From the NCBI RefSeq assembly GCF_000214135.1, contig NZ_AFIE01000006.1:57796-121795 (forward strand): a stretch of DNA of 64,000 nt, read 5' to 3'. Origin of the DNA: Acinetobacter sp. P8-3-8 (GTDB taxonomy: Bacteria > Pseudomonadota > Gammaproteobacteria > Pseudomonadales > Moraxellaceae). The translations under genes and the position numbers were made by a program. Below the pieces are notes generated by a model, which worked only from the letters and a program-made list of their open reading frames with translations, was not told where the DNA came from and did not search any database. This document shows positions 10,027 through 20,502 of the stretch, in pieces; position 1 is the first letter of the stretch; each line of letters opens with the position of its first letter.

Positions 10027-11061
10027 ATGCAACTCTCTGATTTTAATTTTGACCTCCCTGACGAACTCATTGCACGCTACCCGCTTGAAACACGTAGCGC
10101 ATCTCGCCTATTACATCTCAATGCCGATGGTTCTTACCAAGATCATCACTTTACTGACATTCTAGATTTATTCGATGAAGGTGATTTAATCATCCTGAAT
10201 GACACCAAAGTCATGAAAGCGCGACTGAAAGGTAAACGTGCTTCAGGTGGTGCAATTGAAGTTTTGGTTGAACGTATTTTCGATCAAACCATTGCTCATT
10301 GTCATATTAAAGCCAGTAACTCTCCTAAAGCAGGTGCAGAGCTTTTTATTGGCCCTGATGAAGTTAAAGTGACTGTAACAGGTCGTCATGAAAATTTATT
10401 TATTGTCGAGTTTTCACAACCGATTTTAAAAGTATTGGATTTATACGGTCAGTTACCTATTCCACCTTATTTTAATCGTGAAGCTGAAGATATTGATACA
10501 CAGCGCTATCAAACTGTGTTTAATGATCCAGACAAATTAGCAAGTGTTGCAGCACCGACGGCAAGCTTACATTTTGATGAAACTTTATTAGAGAAATTAG
10601 AGCAAAAGAATATTCAAAAAGCTTTTGTTACTTTGCATGTTGGCGCAGGTACATTTTTACCTGTCCGTACTGACAATATTGAAAATCATATCATGCATAG
10701 TGAATGGTGTGATGTGCCTGAAGAAACAGTAAAACTTATTCAAGAAACCAAAGCACGTGGCAATAAAATCATTGCCGTCGGTACAACAGCAACCCGTGCT
10801 TTAGAAAGCGCAGCTCAAGCATGTGGTGGGAAAATTGGAGCGTGGACTGGAGATACTCAAATCTTTATTTATCCAGGTTATCAATTTTGTGTGGTCGATC
10901 GTTTGATTACTAACTTCCATTTACCAGAATCTACATTATTAATGTTAGTTTCAGCACTTTCGAGTCGTGATTATATTTTAAATGCTTATAATCACGCAGT
11001 AGAGAGTCAATACCGCTTCTTTAGTTATGGTGATGCCATGCTCATTGAGAAGGCCAATTAA
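10027..11061 (+). CDS. queA: tRNA preQ1(34) S-adenosylmethionine ribosyltransferase-isomerase
   Basis: Transfers and isomerises the ribosyl part of S-adenosylmethionine to preQ1 at tRNA position 34, forming epoxyqueuosine. The N-terminus [16 protein letters not shown] is typical, as are [39 protein letters not shown] and [13 protein letters not shown]. Starting at the ATG at 10027 ([11 protein letters not shown]) gives 344 residues and matches the family start. An ATG at 10006 in the same frame would add seven residues; neither has a good ribosome binding site. The pathway partner tgt lies 3.5 kb downstream, separated by three unrelated genes. Confidence 0.95.
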   Translation: MQLSDFNFDLPDELIARYPLETRSASRLLHLNADGSYQDHHFTDILDLFDEGDLIILNDTKVMKARLKGKRASGGAIEVLVERIFDQTIAHCHIKASNSPKAGAELFIGPDEVKVTVTGRHENLFIVEFSQPILKVLDLYGQLPIPPYFNREAEDIDTQRYQTVFNDPDKLASVAAPTASLHFDETLLEKLEQKNIQKAFVTLHVGAGTFLPVRTDNIENHIMHSEWCDVPEETVKLIQETKARGNKIIAVGTTATRALESAAQACGGKIGAWTGDTQIFIYPGYQFCVVDRLITNFHLPESTLLMLVSALSSRDYILNAYNHAVESQYRFFSYGDAMLIEKAN

Positions 11062-11080
11062 AACTTATTAACCTTTAAAT

Positions 11081-11112
11081 CAGGCGTTGTAGTTAGATAT
11101 GACGCCTGTTCT
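11081..11112 (+). terminator. Probable terminator after queA
   Basis: Stem CAGGCGT (11081-11087) / ACGCCTG (11102-11108) with a 14-base loop. The following T-run is short, so termination is likely but weaker than at other sites here. Confidence 0.5.
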
Positions 11113-11311
11113 ACACGTTTAAAACCCTTCAAAATCTTAAATTATAGTCTTTCACGACAACTTCAAAATTAGATTCTTTTCCACTTAAAATTATTGCATA
11201 ATCATTGGGCTAGAACGCATTAAAATAATTTAAATCCAATTTTATTTAATGTTCAAATATAACTTCATCTTTGATCATGATGATTAAAATCACCCGTCTT
11301 TAGATTCGTAT

Positions 11312-12337
11312 ATGCCAATAGAAACTGTTGAACGACTCCTTCACATTCGAACTAAAAGAAATCAGCAAGTGATGCGAAATATTGCTCGCCTCTGGGAAAT
11401 CGGTCAGAAAGCACAGTCTGCACAAGATATCTTGGATGGTTTGCATCCGTGGGGAGAGGTTAAAGATCTGTATTTTCATAATATTATTCCGCGACTTTTA
11501 TTTATTTGTGGAATATTAACCGCATTATTTGGAATGCTGATTCATCATTTTATTCCTTATCCTTTGAGTCTTCTAGCAGGAGCATTGTGCTGTTTTGTTG
11601 CTTATTTAATTTATGAAGAGTGTGATCCTATTGATGAGGTGATCTATTTTTTAGAACAACGCATCATGTTTTTACGCTACGGATTACACTTCAACAAAAC
11701 TCCCAACTATATGCCATCAACAAGCAATAGTTTATTGGTGATCAGTCAACTCAAACAAATTTTCCCTCTATTTTCTCAAGGCAATGTATCTAATGAAATA
11801 GAACAATTTGCTTCTACAACATGGCTTGAAGGTGAACAAGAACATCAAGTTATGCTATTCCATTATCATTATGTTGATGAATTTTACCTGCCGAACACTC
11901 AAGGTGAAAAACAAAAAATTAGGGAAACACATAAAAATCAATGGGGTGCTTTTATCTTTCAAATGCCTCCACTTGGCTTTGCAGCCAGTAATAAACATGA
12001 TGAATTCATTGCACCTTATACACAAAGGTGGAAAACCAGTGATATTTTGGTCAATCAAAATTTACACATTTTTGGTTTAGATCAGCATCAACTCGCCCGA
12101 ACCATCAGTCCAAGTATTACGCTAAAACTCAGTGATTTTTTTCAACACTATTCAGGTGATATTGTTTATCATTTTGAGGAAAATATGTTGTGTTATATGG
12201 GGGATCAAAATCTCTTTCATCTTTCACGCAGAAAACAAGATTTAAATGATATTTCACTACTTCGGGGACATTTAAGAACATTAACCATGCCTGAGTATGA
12301 AAAATTTAAACGGTGCATGTTAAACTTAATTTCATAA
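11312..12337 (+). CDS. DUF3137-like membrane protein, LemA partner
   Basis: Function unknown. The 341-residue protein has a cytoplasmic N-terminal helix region (about 1-55), then two closely spaced membrane segments (around 65-105, including LLFICGILTALFGMLI and LLAGALCCFVAYLIY), then a soluble C-terminal domain. The C-terminal pattern (LVNQNLHIFGLDQHQLAR, ISPSITLKLSDFF, then short beta-like stretches) resembles DUF3137 proteins, which are often encoded next to LemA proteins. That resemblance is from memory of the family and was not searched. It ends 19 bp before the lemA-like gene, so the two form an operon. No strong ribosome binding site precedes the ATG. Confidence 0.6.
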   Translation: MPIETVERLLHIRTKRNQQVMRNIARLWEIGQKAQSAQDILDGLHPWGEVKDLYFHNIIPRLLFICGILTALFGMLIHHFIPYPLSLLAGALCCFVAYLIYEECDPIDEVIYFLEQRIMFLRYGLHFNKTPNYMPSTSNSLLVISQLKQIFPLFSQGNVSNEIEQFASTTWLEGEQEHQVMLFHYHYVDEFYLPNTQGEKQKIRETHKNQWGAFIFQMPPLGFAASNKHDEFIAPYTQRWKTSDILVNQNLHIFGLDQHQLARTISPSITLKLSDFFQHYSGDIVYHFEENMLCYMGDQNLFHLSRRKQDLNDISLLRGHLRTLTMPEYEKFKRCMLNLIS

Positions 12338-12356
12338 TTCATAAGGAATAATCAAA

Positions 12357-12923
12357 ATGGGGCTTATTGTATTTATTGGGATTTTTATCATTCTGATTGT
12401 TTGGGGTGTTTTGATTCGAAATAATATCGTCCGTTATTTCAATGCAACCAAACGCGCTTGGGCCGAAGTAGCCAATTTCGAACGCCAAAAAGTCAAAACA
12501 TTGGAAAGCTTAGAACAAACTTTGGCGCAATATACCCAATTTGAAAAATCTACATTAGAAAAAGTCACTGAACTACGTCAACAAATCTTGAATTTGAACC
12601 TGAATAATACCGATGTTTCTCAGCTTCAACACATTGAGAAGTTAAACAAAGACTTAATGAAAAGTTTAAATGTTGTGGTTGAGAATTATCCTGAACTTAA
12701 AGCAGATACTTTATATGCGAAAATGATGGATGATATTCAAGAACAGAATGAAAATGTGGGAGCTGCCATCACGATTTTTAACCGTAATGTGGAAGAGTTT
12801 AATAATACGATTGAGATTTTTCCAAACAACATGATCAATACCATCACATTGGCAAAAAAATCAATTCGCCCATTTTCGGATAATATCGCAACGCAAAATT
12901 TTGATTACAAACCAAATTTCTAA
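12357..12923 (+). CDS. LemA family membrane-anchored coiled-coil protein
   Basis: A single N-terminal membrane segment (residues about 2-22) is followed by a long helical cytoplasmic region. LemA hallmarks are present in loose form: IVRYFNATKRAWAEV near residue 25, a helical core with ENYPELKADTLYAKMMDDIQ, and the closing IFNRNVEEFNNTIEIFPN. The canonical RRxDLIPNLV segment is replaced by FERQKVKTLESLEQTL, so this is a divergent member. The role of LemA proteins is poorly defined. It forms an operon with the upstream DUF3137-like gene, and a large hairpin follows. Confidence 0.75.
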   Translation: MGLIVFIGIFIILIVWGVLIRNNIVRYFNATKRAWAEVANFERQKVKTLESLEQTLAQYTQFEKSTLEKVTELRQQILNLNLNNTDVSQLQHIEKLNKDLMKSLNVVVENYPELKADTLYAKMMDDIQEQNENVGAAITIFNRNVEEFNNTIEIFPNNMINTITLAKKSIRPFSDNIATQNFDYKPNF

Positions 12924-12985
12924 ATGATCCGTCATTCGATAAAAATATTAAAAACATCTGCCTTATGTAGATGTAAATGACTCAA

Positions 12986-13062
12986 CAAAATTCTTAGCGC
13001 AGATCAATAGATTCAATTTTGAAGTAAAACTGAATAAATGCCTAAGAATTTTGTTTTTTATT
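12986..13062 (+). terminator. Large inverted repeat / terminator after lemA-like gene
   Basis: Perfect 12-base arms CAAAATTCTTAG (12986-12997) and CTAAGAATTTTG (13042-13053), followed by TTTTTTATTT. The 44-base loop has further imperfect pairing (ATTCAATTTT with AAAACTGAAT). It works as a plausible Rho-independent terminator, though the loop is unusually long. Confidence 0.6.
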
Positions 13063-13411
13063 TAACAAAATTAATATAAAATGTGAATTGAATCACAAAT
13101 AACACTTTGTTGCTTTTGATTGTATCTGATCATTTTCAATCTACAACCAAAAGAATGATAAAGAAAATATGTCATTTGAAATTCAAATTTTTGATTTTGG
13201 TAATAATTTTTAGATTCTGTATTGACGTAAATGCAATGTATAAATAGATGAAGAACATTCACCATTGTCAAAAAGAATGATAGGCAATACAGAAGTCATT
13301 AACGTATATACTTTTAAGGTGCTTCTCTTTCTGAATAGTTTGAATAAAAAATTAATGATCAATAATACATTGATTCATTTAGAAAAATGAAAATGTTTAC
13401 CGCATATAGAG
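13063..13411. other. Intergenic region, no gene seen
   Basis: AT-rich stretch upstream of the DUF4303-like gene. An open frame on the minus strand (13071-13271) has no ribosome binding site and a non-protein-like composition. Nothing else recognisable. Confidence 0.4.
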
Positions 13412-14239
13412 ATGACGATGCACAACCCAGTAGAAAAACAGCAAGTACTGTTGAAGACATTGATTATCGATGTTTTTCAGGAATTCTATTATCGTTATAA
13501 AAAACAAGGGCTTTATGCTTTTGTCATTGAAATTGATGAAACATTTTCGCTCCAAAGTTTTTTAGTCTCTACAGAAACATCTATCTTTAGTGATACTGAA
13601 GATAAACATCAATATTTGCTTGAACAAGACAAATGGAATCTTGCTAAATGGAAATACCGAAATAAAATCAGTGAAGAAAATAAACTCACTTTAAATAAAA
13701 ACAGTAATTTTTCGGAACAAGATTCAGTTATTTCACTGATATTTCTAGATATTTACCCACAACAAGATCATCAAGAAAAGTTGAATTTTTACTTAGAAAT
13801 TTTCACTCAAGCTATTTCATATTTAACCAAAATTTATAGCTTAGATCGTTCTCGGATTATATTTTTAATCAGTGCAAAGAACCAACCAAACATCATCATG
13901 GAAACCGCCCAAGAGCTAAATCCACCCTCTTCATTATTATTTGAATGTATTGCAGACTCTAAAATTCAGTCTAATACAATCAATCAGCTTCCCATTAAAC
14001 TCAATCAAGCGGATAAAGATGTACTGATTGATTTAGCTCAAATTGTGGAAATGGTTGAGCCTTTTGACTCATTATTTGTCGCTCACCAAGCTTATTTACT
14101 CACATTTGAACCTGAATTTAATGAAGCAAATCTTCATATTCAAAACTTAGTTCGTCATATTTCAACCATAGATAACCATGACTTTGCACTCAGTAAAGAA
14201 GACATCATTGAAAGAATTCATTATTTTTATAAAACTTAA
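13412..14239 (+). CDS. Hypothetical protein, DUF4303-like
   Basis: A 275-residue soluble protein without signal peptide or membrane segment. The N-terminal half (QEFYYRYKKQGLYAFVIEID and LEQDKWNLAKWKYRNK) resembles DUF4303 proteins, where a Tyr-Ala-Phe strand is followed by a Trp-rich motif. The second half is acidic and helical. Function is unknown; some families of this kind act as immunity proteins, but no toxin gene is adjacent. It is flanked by two non-coding gaps of over 300 bp and appears to be transcribed alone. ATGs at 13412 and 13418 are both possible starts. Confidence 0.55.
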   Translation: MTMHNPVEKQQVLLKTLIIDVFQEFYYRYKKQGLYAFVIEIDETFSLQSFLVSTETSIFSDTEDKHQYLLEQDKWNLAKWKYRNKISEENKLTLNKNSNFSEQDSVISLIFLDIYPQQDHQEKLNFYLEIFTQAISYLTKIYSLDRSRIIFLISAKNQPNIIMETAQELNPPSSLLFECIADSKIQSNTINQLPIKLNQADKDVLIDLAQIVEMVEPFDSLFVAHQAYLLTFEPEFNEANLHIQNLVRHISTIDNHDFALSKEDIIERIHYFYKT

Positions 14240-14324
14240 AGTGATATGTCGATTTTTTGATAATTTTGACTATCTATAAAACAAATTCAACGTCCAATCC
14301 CTTAACCCCTATATGAGAAATAAG

Positions 14325-14352
14325 AGAGATGAGCCATTGCTCATTTTTCTTT
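14325..14352 (+). terminator. Terminator in the gap before tgt
   Basis: Stem ATGAGC / GCTCAT with loop CATT, extended by A-T and G-T pairs, followed by TTTTTCTTTTT. The rest of the 14240-14560 gap shows nothing else definite; it must hold the promoter of the tgt-yajC-secDF unit. Confidence 0.75.
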
Positions 14353-14416
14353 TTAGATTGCAAAAATCATTAGCTGATAAAACGATTAAATATTTTAAAT
14401 CATCTGTAAAAACTGA

Positions 14417-15691
<1,275 letters not shown>

Positions 15692-15824
15692 TGCCCCAAT
15701 ATAAATCTGCATTGAAGATTAATTCAACAGTATTTGCGCTGAACTCCAAGACAAGGTAAATTGCTGAACAAGTCAATTTAAAAGTCATGAAAATGACAAA
15801 ATTTTTTAACTTTAGGAAACTGAA

Positions 15825-16154
15825 ATGAGCTTATTTATTTCTTCTGCTCACGCTGCAGCCGCTCCCGCTCAAGGGCCTGGTATGATGGCAAACTTATTGA
15901 TGATTGCAGTATTTGTAGCAATTTTCTACTTCCTCATTTGGCGTCCTCAAGCAAAACGTGCAAAAGAACATCGTAATTTAATCGAAAGTTTAGGTGTTGG
16001 CAGTGAAGTTGTATTTGCAGGTGGCTTAATGGGTCGCATTTTGAAAATTGATGGTGACTTTGCAGTTGTTGAATTAAGCAAAGGAAATGAAGTAAAAGTT
16101 CAACGTGCAAGTGTCATTTCAGTATTACCTGAAGGCACATTAAATAACCTTTAA
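15825..16154 (+). CDS. yajC: Preprotein translocase subunit YajC
   Basis: Small inner-membrane partner of SecDF. One membrane segment (about residues 20-40, LLMIAVFVAIFYFLIW) is followed by the conserved RPQAKRAKEH and a small cytoplasmic domain with GSEVVFAGGLMGRI. Length 109 is normal. It follows tgt by 133 bp and is separated from secD by a terminator-like hairpin. Confidence 0.95.
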   Translation: MSLFISSAHAAAAPAQGPGMMANLLMIAVFVAIFYFLIWRPQAKRAKEHRNLIESLGVGSEVVFAGGLMGRILKIDGDFAVVELSKGNEVKVQRASVISVLPEGTLNNL

Positions 16155-16164
16155 TCATAAAACG

Positions 16165-16187
16165 GTCGTGCATGAGCACGACTTTTT
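16165..16187 (+). terminator. Terminator-like hairpin between yajC and secD
   Basis: Perfect seven-base stem GTCGTGC / GCACGAC with loop ATGA followed by five T residues. It sits inside what is normally one transcription unit, so it may attenuate secDF relative to yajC. Confidence 0.75.
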
Positions 16188-16206
16188 CATTTTAAGAAGA
16201 AAGCGA

Positions 16207-18108
16207 ATGCGTTACCCTGCATGGAAATATATATTGATTCTAGTTGTTCTAGTAATCAGTACATTATACGCACTGCCAAGTCTGTATCCTGATGAACCTG
16301 CTGTTCAAATTTCTGGCGCCAAGGCAGGTACCACCATTGATCAGACTGTGATACAGAAAGCAGAGCAAATATTAAAAAGCGAAAATATTAACAGCCATGA
16401 TAATACTTTCACCAACAACGCTGCTCTTCTACGTTTAAGTACGTCTGATGCACAGTTGAAAGCCAAAGATGCGTTAAGCAAAGGCTTAGGTGAAAACTAT
16501 ACTGTTGCGTTAAACCTTGCACCAACCACACCTGAGTGGTTGCAAAAAATTGGTGCCAAGCCAATGAAGCTTGGTTTGGACTTGCGTGGTGGTGTTCATT
16601 TCCTACTTGAAGTAGATATGGATAAAGCCATTGCACAGCGTATGGAAACATCTGCAGCAGATTTACGTCGTGAATTCCGTGAAAATAAAGTCAAGTTCAA
16701 TAGCTTAACTTTAAATAACAACACGATTACGATTCAGTTTGCGAACAATGATGACCGTGCAACTGTCATGGACTTTTTACGTCGTGAAGGGAATAAATAC
16801 AACCAACAAGCTTTAGCAACAGACACAGGTTCTACGCTAAAACTGACGTATAACGATACAACCAAGCAAGAAATCCAATCTTATGCATTGAACCAAAACT
16901 TAACGACTTTACGTAATCGTATTAACGAACTTGGTGTCGCTGAAGCATTGGTACAAAGCCAAGGTAGCAACCGTATTGTGGTTGAACTTCCTGGTGTACA
17001 AGATACAGCTGAAGCAAAACGTGTCTTAGGTCGTACTGCGAACTTAGAATTCCGTTTAGTTTCTGATTTAAATGATCAATATATTGACCGTATGACAGGT
17101 AAATATAATGGTCAGCCATTACCGCCAGGTACTGAAGTTTTTGCTTATGAATCTTTAGACAGCGGTAAAGAACTTTTATTAAATCGTAATCGCATCTTAA
17201 CAGGTGAACGTGTTCAAAATGCATCAAGTGGCTTTAGCCAAGATACTGGTGGTTCTGAGGTAAACATTACCCTAGATACAGCTGGTGGTAAGTTATTGTC
17301 TGATGCAACACGTAATGCTGTTGGTAAACGTATGGCAGTACTGTTTATTGAAAATAAACAGAAAATTACCTCTGTTGCAGACCCTGTAACAGGCGCAATG
17401 ACTGAAGTACGAACACCTTATACAGAATCTGTGGTGATCAATGCTGCAACCATTCAAGCGGTATTGGGTTCTTCATTCCGTATTACGGGCTTAGACTCTC
17501 CACAAGAATCTGCCGAACTTGCATTAATGCTACGTGCGGGTGCACTGGCTGCGCCAATGTATTTTGTAGAAGAACGTGTGGTTGGACCAAGCCTTGGGCA
17601 AGAAAATATTGATAAAGGTGTAACGTCTACGATTGTAGGTTTTGCCCTTGTTGCTCTGTGGATGGTGGTTTTCTTCCGTCTATTTGGTTTAATTGCAGAT
17701 TTTGCCTTGGTTGTAAACTTGGCAATGCTATTGACGATTATGTCGTGGATTGGCGCATCCCTCACCCTTCCGGGTATTGCCGGTATCGTCATCACCATTG
17801 GTATGGCCGTCGATGCCAACGTACTGATTTGTGAGCGAATACGAGAAGAAATGCGCTGGGGTGCCTCACCCAAACAAGCCATTATCGCAGGTTATGATCG
17901 AGCATATAACACCATTCTCGACTCAAACTTAACCACATTCTTGGTTGCGTTTATCTTGTTTGCTATTGGTACAGGTCCAATCAAAGGCTTTGCTGTTACA
18001 TTGATGATTGGTATTGTTTGTTCGATGTTTACTTCTATTACAGTAACTCGTGCAATCATCCAGTTGATTTATGGCAAAAAGCGTAACTTGAATAAGTTGA
18101 GCATATAA
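16207..18108 (+). CDS. secD: Protein translocase subunit SecD
   Basis: RND-family membrane protein that, with SecF, uses proton motive force to help pull proteins through SecYEG. It has an N-terminal membrane helix, a large periplasmic domain beginning with KLGLDLRGGVHFLLEVD, then five C-terminal membrane segments with GIAGIVITIGMAVDANVLI, whose Asp is the proton-pathway residue. The open frame extends upstream to a GTG at 16168, but that codon lies inside a terminator hairpin. The ATG at 16207 has AAGAAG upstream and gives the expected MRYPAWKY. 633 residues. Confidence 0.96.
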   Translation: MRYPAWKYILILVVLVISTLYALPSLYPDEPAVQISGAKAGTTIDQTVIQKAEQILKSENINSHDNTFTNNAALLRLSTSDAQLKAKDALSKGLGENYTVALNLAPTTPEWLQKIGAKPMKLGLDLRGGVHFLLEVDMDKAIAQRMETSAADLRREFRENKVKFNSLTLNNNTITIQFANNDDRATVMDFLRREGNKYNQQALATDTGSTLKLTYNDTTKQEIQSYALNQNLTTLRNRINELGVAEALVQSQGSNRIVVELPGVQDTAEAKRVLGRTANLEFRLVSDLNDQYIDRMTGKYNGQPLPPGTEVFAYESLDSGKELLLNRNRILTGERVQNASSGFSQDTGGSEVNITLDTAGGKLLSDATRNAVGKRMAVLFIENKQKITSVADPVTGAMTEVRTPYTESVVINAATIQAVLGSSFRITGLDSPQESAELALMLRAGALAAPMYFVEERVVGPSLGQENIDKGVTSTIVGFALVALWMVVFFRLFGLIADFALVVNLAMLLTIMSWIGASLTLPGIAGIVITIGMAVDANVLICERIREEMRWGASPKQAIIAGYDRAYNTILDSNLTTFLVAFILFAIGTGPIKGFAVTLMIGIVCSMFTSITVTRAIIQLIYGKKRNLNKLSI

Positions 18109-18116
18109 GGAGATCT

Positions 18117-19088
18117 ATGATGACTGATGTGACTCAACCGAAAAAGAAATACGGACGCCCAGATGATGAGCACGTAATTAATTTCATGAAGATTGCCAAA
18201 CCAGCGGCAATCATCTCGATCATCCTGACCATTGCCAGTATTTTCTTTATTGTCACTAAAGGACTAAACCTTGGTTTAGACTTTACTGGTGGTGTTTCTG
18301 CGGAATTGAATTATCAATCTGCGGCAAAACCTGCTGAAGTCATTGCGACTTTAGACAAAGCGGGCTTTAAAGATGCTGTTGTACAAACTTTGGGAAGTAA
18401 CAAAGATCTCATCGTGCGTATGCCTCCACAAGAGGTCAATGTTGAAGACTTGAGTAATGCTTTGACAAAAGCAGTTCAACTACCAAATAACCCTGCTGTC
18501 GTGCACAAAGTGGACTCAGTCGGTGGTCAAGTGGGTAACGAGCTGTATTTACGTTCTGCGGGTGCTGTGGCTTTAGCAATGCTTCTCATGCTGATCTATG
18601 TCACCATTCGTTTTGAATTTAAACTGGCAGTCGGTGCGGTACTTTCATTACTGCATGACGTGATCGTGACCATTGGTATCTTCGCAATGATGCAATGGCC
18701 ATTCGACTTAACTGTTTTAGCAGCGGTCTTGGCATTAATCGGGTTCTCATTGAACGATAACATCGTTGTATCGGATCGTATTCGTGAGAACTTCCGTAAG
18801 ATTCGTGGTGCTTCACCACTCGAAATCGTCAACATTGCTTTGACAGAAACCTTAAAACGTACCATTCACACTTCTATGACATTATTACTGGTTGTACTTG
18901 CAATGATGTTCTTGGGTGGTGATGGTCTACATTGGTTCTCTGTTGCAATGTTTATTGGTGTATTTGTCGGTACTTATTCTTCGATTTATATCGGGACTGC
19001 ATTTGCATTATGGCGTGGTCTAAACCGCCAAGACTTTATTGTACAAGTTAAACCTGAATTTGAAGATGAAGAACATATTCCTCATTAA
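18117..19088 (+). CDS. secF: Protein translocase subunit SecF
   Basis: Partner of SecD. Six membrane segments, the periplasmic LNLGLDFTGGVSAEL motif, and the conserved membrane block LIGFSLNDNIVVSDRIRENF. It begins nine bases after the secD stop. AAGGAG lies four bases before the ATG at 18117 and seven before the second ATG at 18120, so the latter may be the real start. Length 323 is normal. A palindromic repeat element follows the gene. Confidence 0.96.
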   Translation: MMTDVTQPKKKYGRPDDEHVINFMKIAKPAAIISIILTIASIFFIVTKGLNLGLDFTGGVSAELNYQSAAKPAEVIATLDKAGFKDAVVQTLGSNKDLIVRMPPQEVNVEDLSNALTKAVQLPNNPAVVHKVDSVGGQVGNELYLRSAGAVALAMLLMLIYVTIRFEFKLAVGAVLSLLHDVIVTIGIFAMMQWPFDLTVLAAVLALIGFSLNDNIVVSDRIRENFRKIRGASPLEIVNIALTETLKRTIHTSMTLLLVVLAMMFLGGDGLHWFSVAMFIGVFVGTYSSIYIGTAFALWRGLNRQDFIVQVKPEFEDEEHIPH

Positions 19089-19148
19089 TTTTCAGTTTTA
19101 GGCTAAAAATAGCTCATCTTCGGATGTAATGCTAGTTAAGTATTTTTA

Positions 19149-19270
19149 ATCCTCCCCTTGCGGAGCATGCTCCTCACCTTTGAAAAAGGAGGGAGTATCT
19201 TGGATTCAATACCGCATTGAATTCACGAGTATTCCCCTCTTTTGTAAAGAGGGGTTAGGGGAGATTTATC
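19149..19270. repeat. Palindromic intergenic repeat element
   Basis: About 120 bp of nested inverted repeats: outer AATCCTCCCC near 19149 against GGGGAGATTT near 19258-19267, GGAGCATGCTCC (perfect 12-base palindrome), and CCCCTCTT / AAAGAGGGG. Shorter elements with the same pyrimidine/GGAGG hairpin style occur at 57919-57953 and 63956-63990, so this looks like a dispersed family. The convergent neighbours (secF and the phosphopantetheinyl transferase) could both use it as a terminator. Confidence 0.6.
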
Positions 19271-19362
19271 AATCGGTAATAATAAAATTACGCTTAACTG
19301 ATCGACATTACATCTTTAGATGGGCTTTTTTATGCTTTGAAAATTTTTAAACCTTATATCAA

Positions 19363-20016
19363 TCAATGCTGAATAATTTGAATACTCGGAAATGCAAAAC
19401 CTTTACACGACAATGCTGAACGCCAAGATACCGTTAACATCACATGACCTAAATTAAAATTTTGATAAGCAAAACTACCCAAGAGTGGATGCGTACATAT
19501 CCCACCATCATTGATAGGATGTGCATTCGTATTCAATTCATTTAGACTTAAACGAATCCCTAAACCGGAAGCCTTTAAAACTGCTTCTTTGGTCGTCCAG
19601 ACTTTAAACCAATAGGCCAAATCAAAATCTAAATCCTGCCAAGTTTGGAATTCTTCTGGGTGAAAAGCATGTTTGGCTAAAGCTTCAAAACGCACAACCC
19701 GATCTAAATCCTCAACATCGACACCGACATCCTGCACCCGCAAACTATTTGCAAGGGCATAATGTTTTTGACTATGCGAATGATTAAAAGCAACTTGAGA
19801 ATGATCTATTAAATACGGTTTGCCATATTCAGTTTTGGCAATAGATTGATCGTTGATTTCAACTTGAAGTAAATCTGATAAAACTTGATTACGATATTGA
19901 TAAATTTGGTTTTTCTTATATTGATTATAGCTAGGAAAATCTTTGAATTGATCTCGATCTAGTCCTAATAACTGAGCCAATGCAATCAAATGTATTTGAA
20001 TTTCATTCTTTTTCAT
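19363..20016 (-). CDS. 4'-phosphopantetheinyl transferase (Sfp type)
   Basis: Transfers phosphopantetheine from CoA to the serine of carrier proteins, most likely the two ACPs of the adjacent cluster. The magnesium-binding VGVDVEDLDR (about residue 98) and FKVWTTKEAVLKASG (about residue 138) are the two signature blocks of the family. 217 residues. Last gene of the aryl-polyene type cluster in transcription order, 30 bp after the small secreted protein. Confidence 0.9.
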   Translation of the reverse strand: MKKNEIQIHLIALAQLLGLDRDQFKDFPSYNQYKKNQIYQYRNQVLSDLLQVEINDQSIAKTEYGKPYLIDHSQVAFNHSHSQKHYALANSLRVQDVGVDVEDLDRVVRFEALAKHAFHPEEFQTWQDLDFDLAYWFKVWTTKEAVLKASGLGIRLSLNELNTNAHPINDGGICTHPLLGSFAYQNFNLGHVMLTVSWRSALSCKGFAFPSIQIIQH

Positions 20017-20046
20017 TGACCCAATTACCTTACATCTAAGCTGTAA

Positions 20047-20490
20047 TTAGAACTTTACAATATCGCCTTTCAAAGCAACACCTGCAATTGCAGTTCCTTT
20101 TGCACAATCATAAGTTGTGGTGCTACGTGTTTCATTCGACTTATAGAAACTCACAATATTGGTCACAGCATTTGCACCACGCGATTTCGCTGTATTTTGG
20201 AATTGAATAAGTGCTGAACGCAAAACACGATCACAAGAAGATTCAGCAGATTTAGCAAAACCATTGGTTTTCTTATTGGTCACTAAGCCTTTTTCAATCA
20301 CTTTACCGCCAGATTTCGTTCCTGCTAAATAAAACTTAACAGAACCATCTAAAAAGCCATCGGCAACAGCACGATTAACAGCTTCTTGAAAATTAAATTG
20401 GTGAATCGTATCTGCTGCATGTACAGAAGTCATAGCAGTTGTTGTTAAAGCTAAAGCAACCACGATCTTTTTAATAGATTGAATCATCAT
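20047..20490 (-). CDS. Small secreted protein of the aryl-polyene cluster
   Basis: 147 residues with a clear signal peptide (KKIVVALALTTTAMTSVHA, cleavage near residue 25). The mature part has two cysteines that could form a disulfide (SSCDRVL and TYDCAKG). Proteins of this type occur in other aryl-polyene clusters, where they are often labelled as excinuclease-like without support. Function unknown; periplasmic location suggests a role in product transport. GAGGG lies six bases before the ATG. Confidence 0.7.
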   Translation of the reverse strand: MMIQSIKKIVVALALTTTAMTSVHAADTIHQFNFQEAVNRAVADGFLDGSVKFYLAGTKSGGKVIEKGLVTNKKTNGFAKSAESSCDRVLRSALIQFQNTAKSRGANAVTNIVSFYKSNETRSTTTYDCAKGTAIAGVALKGDIVKF

Positions 20491-20502
20491 GTTATACCCT
20501 CT

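Noticed and set aside
12986-13062. Small transposable element (MITE)
   Set aside because: Only one copy in the window, no target duplication, and the position and T-run fit a terminator.
13071-13271. 66-codon open frame on the minus strand
   Set aside because: Low-complexity AT-rich composition, no ribosome binding site, lies in an intergenic gap; probably chance.
16168-16206. N-terminal extension of secD from a GTG
   Set aside because: The GTG is inside a terminator hairpin, and the ATG at 16207 has the ribosome binding site and the conserved start.
17454-17882. 142-codon frame antisense to secD
   Set aside because: Mirror of the membrane-rich secD sequence; no ribosome binding site or family resemblance.
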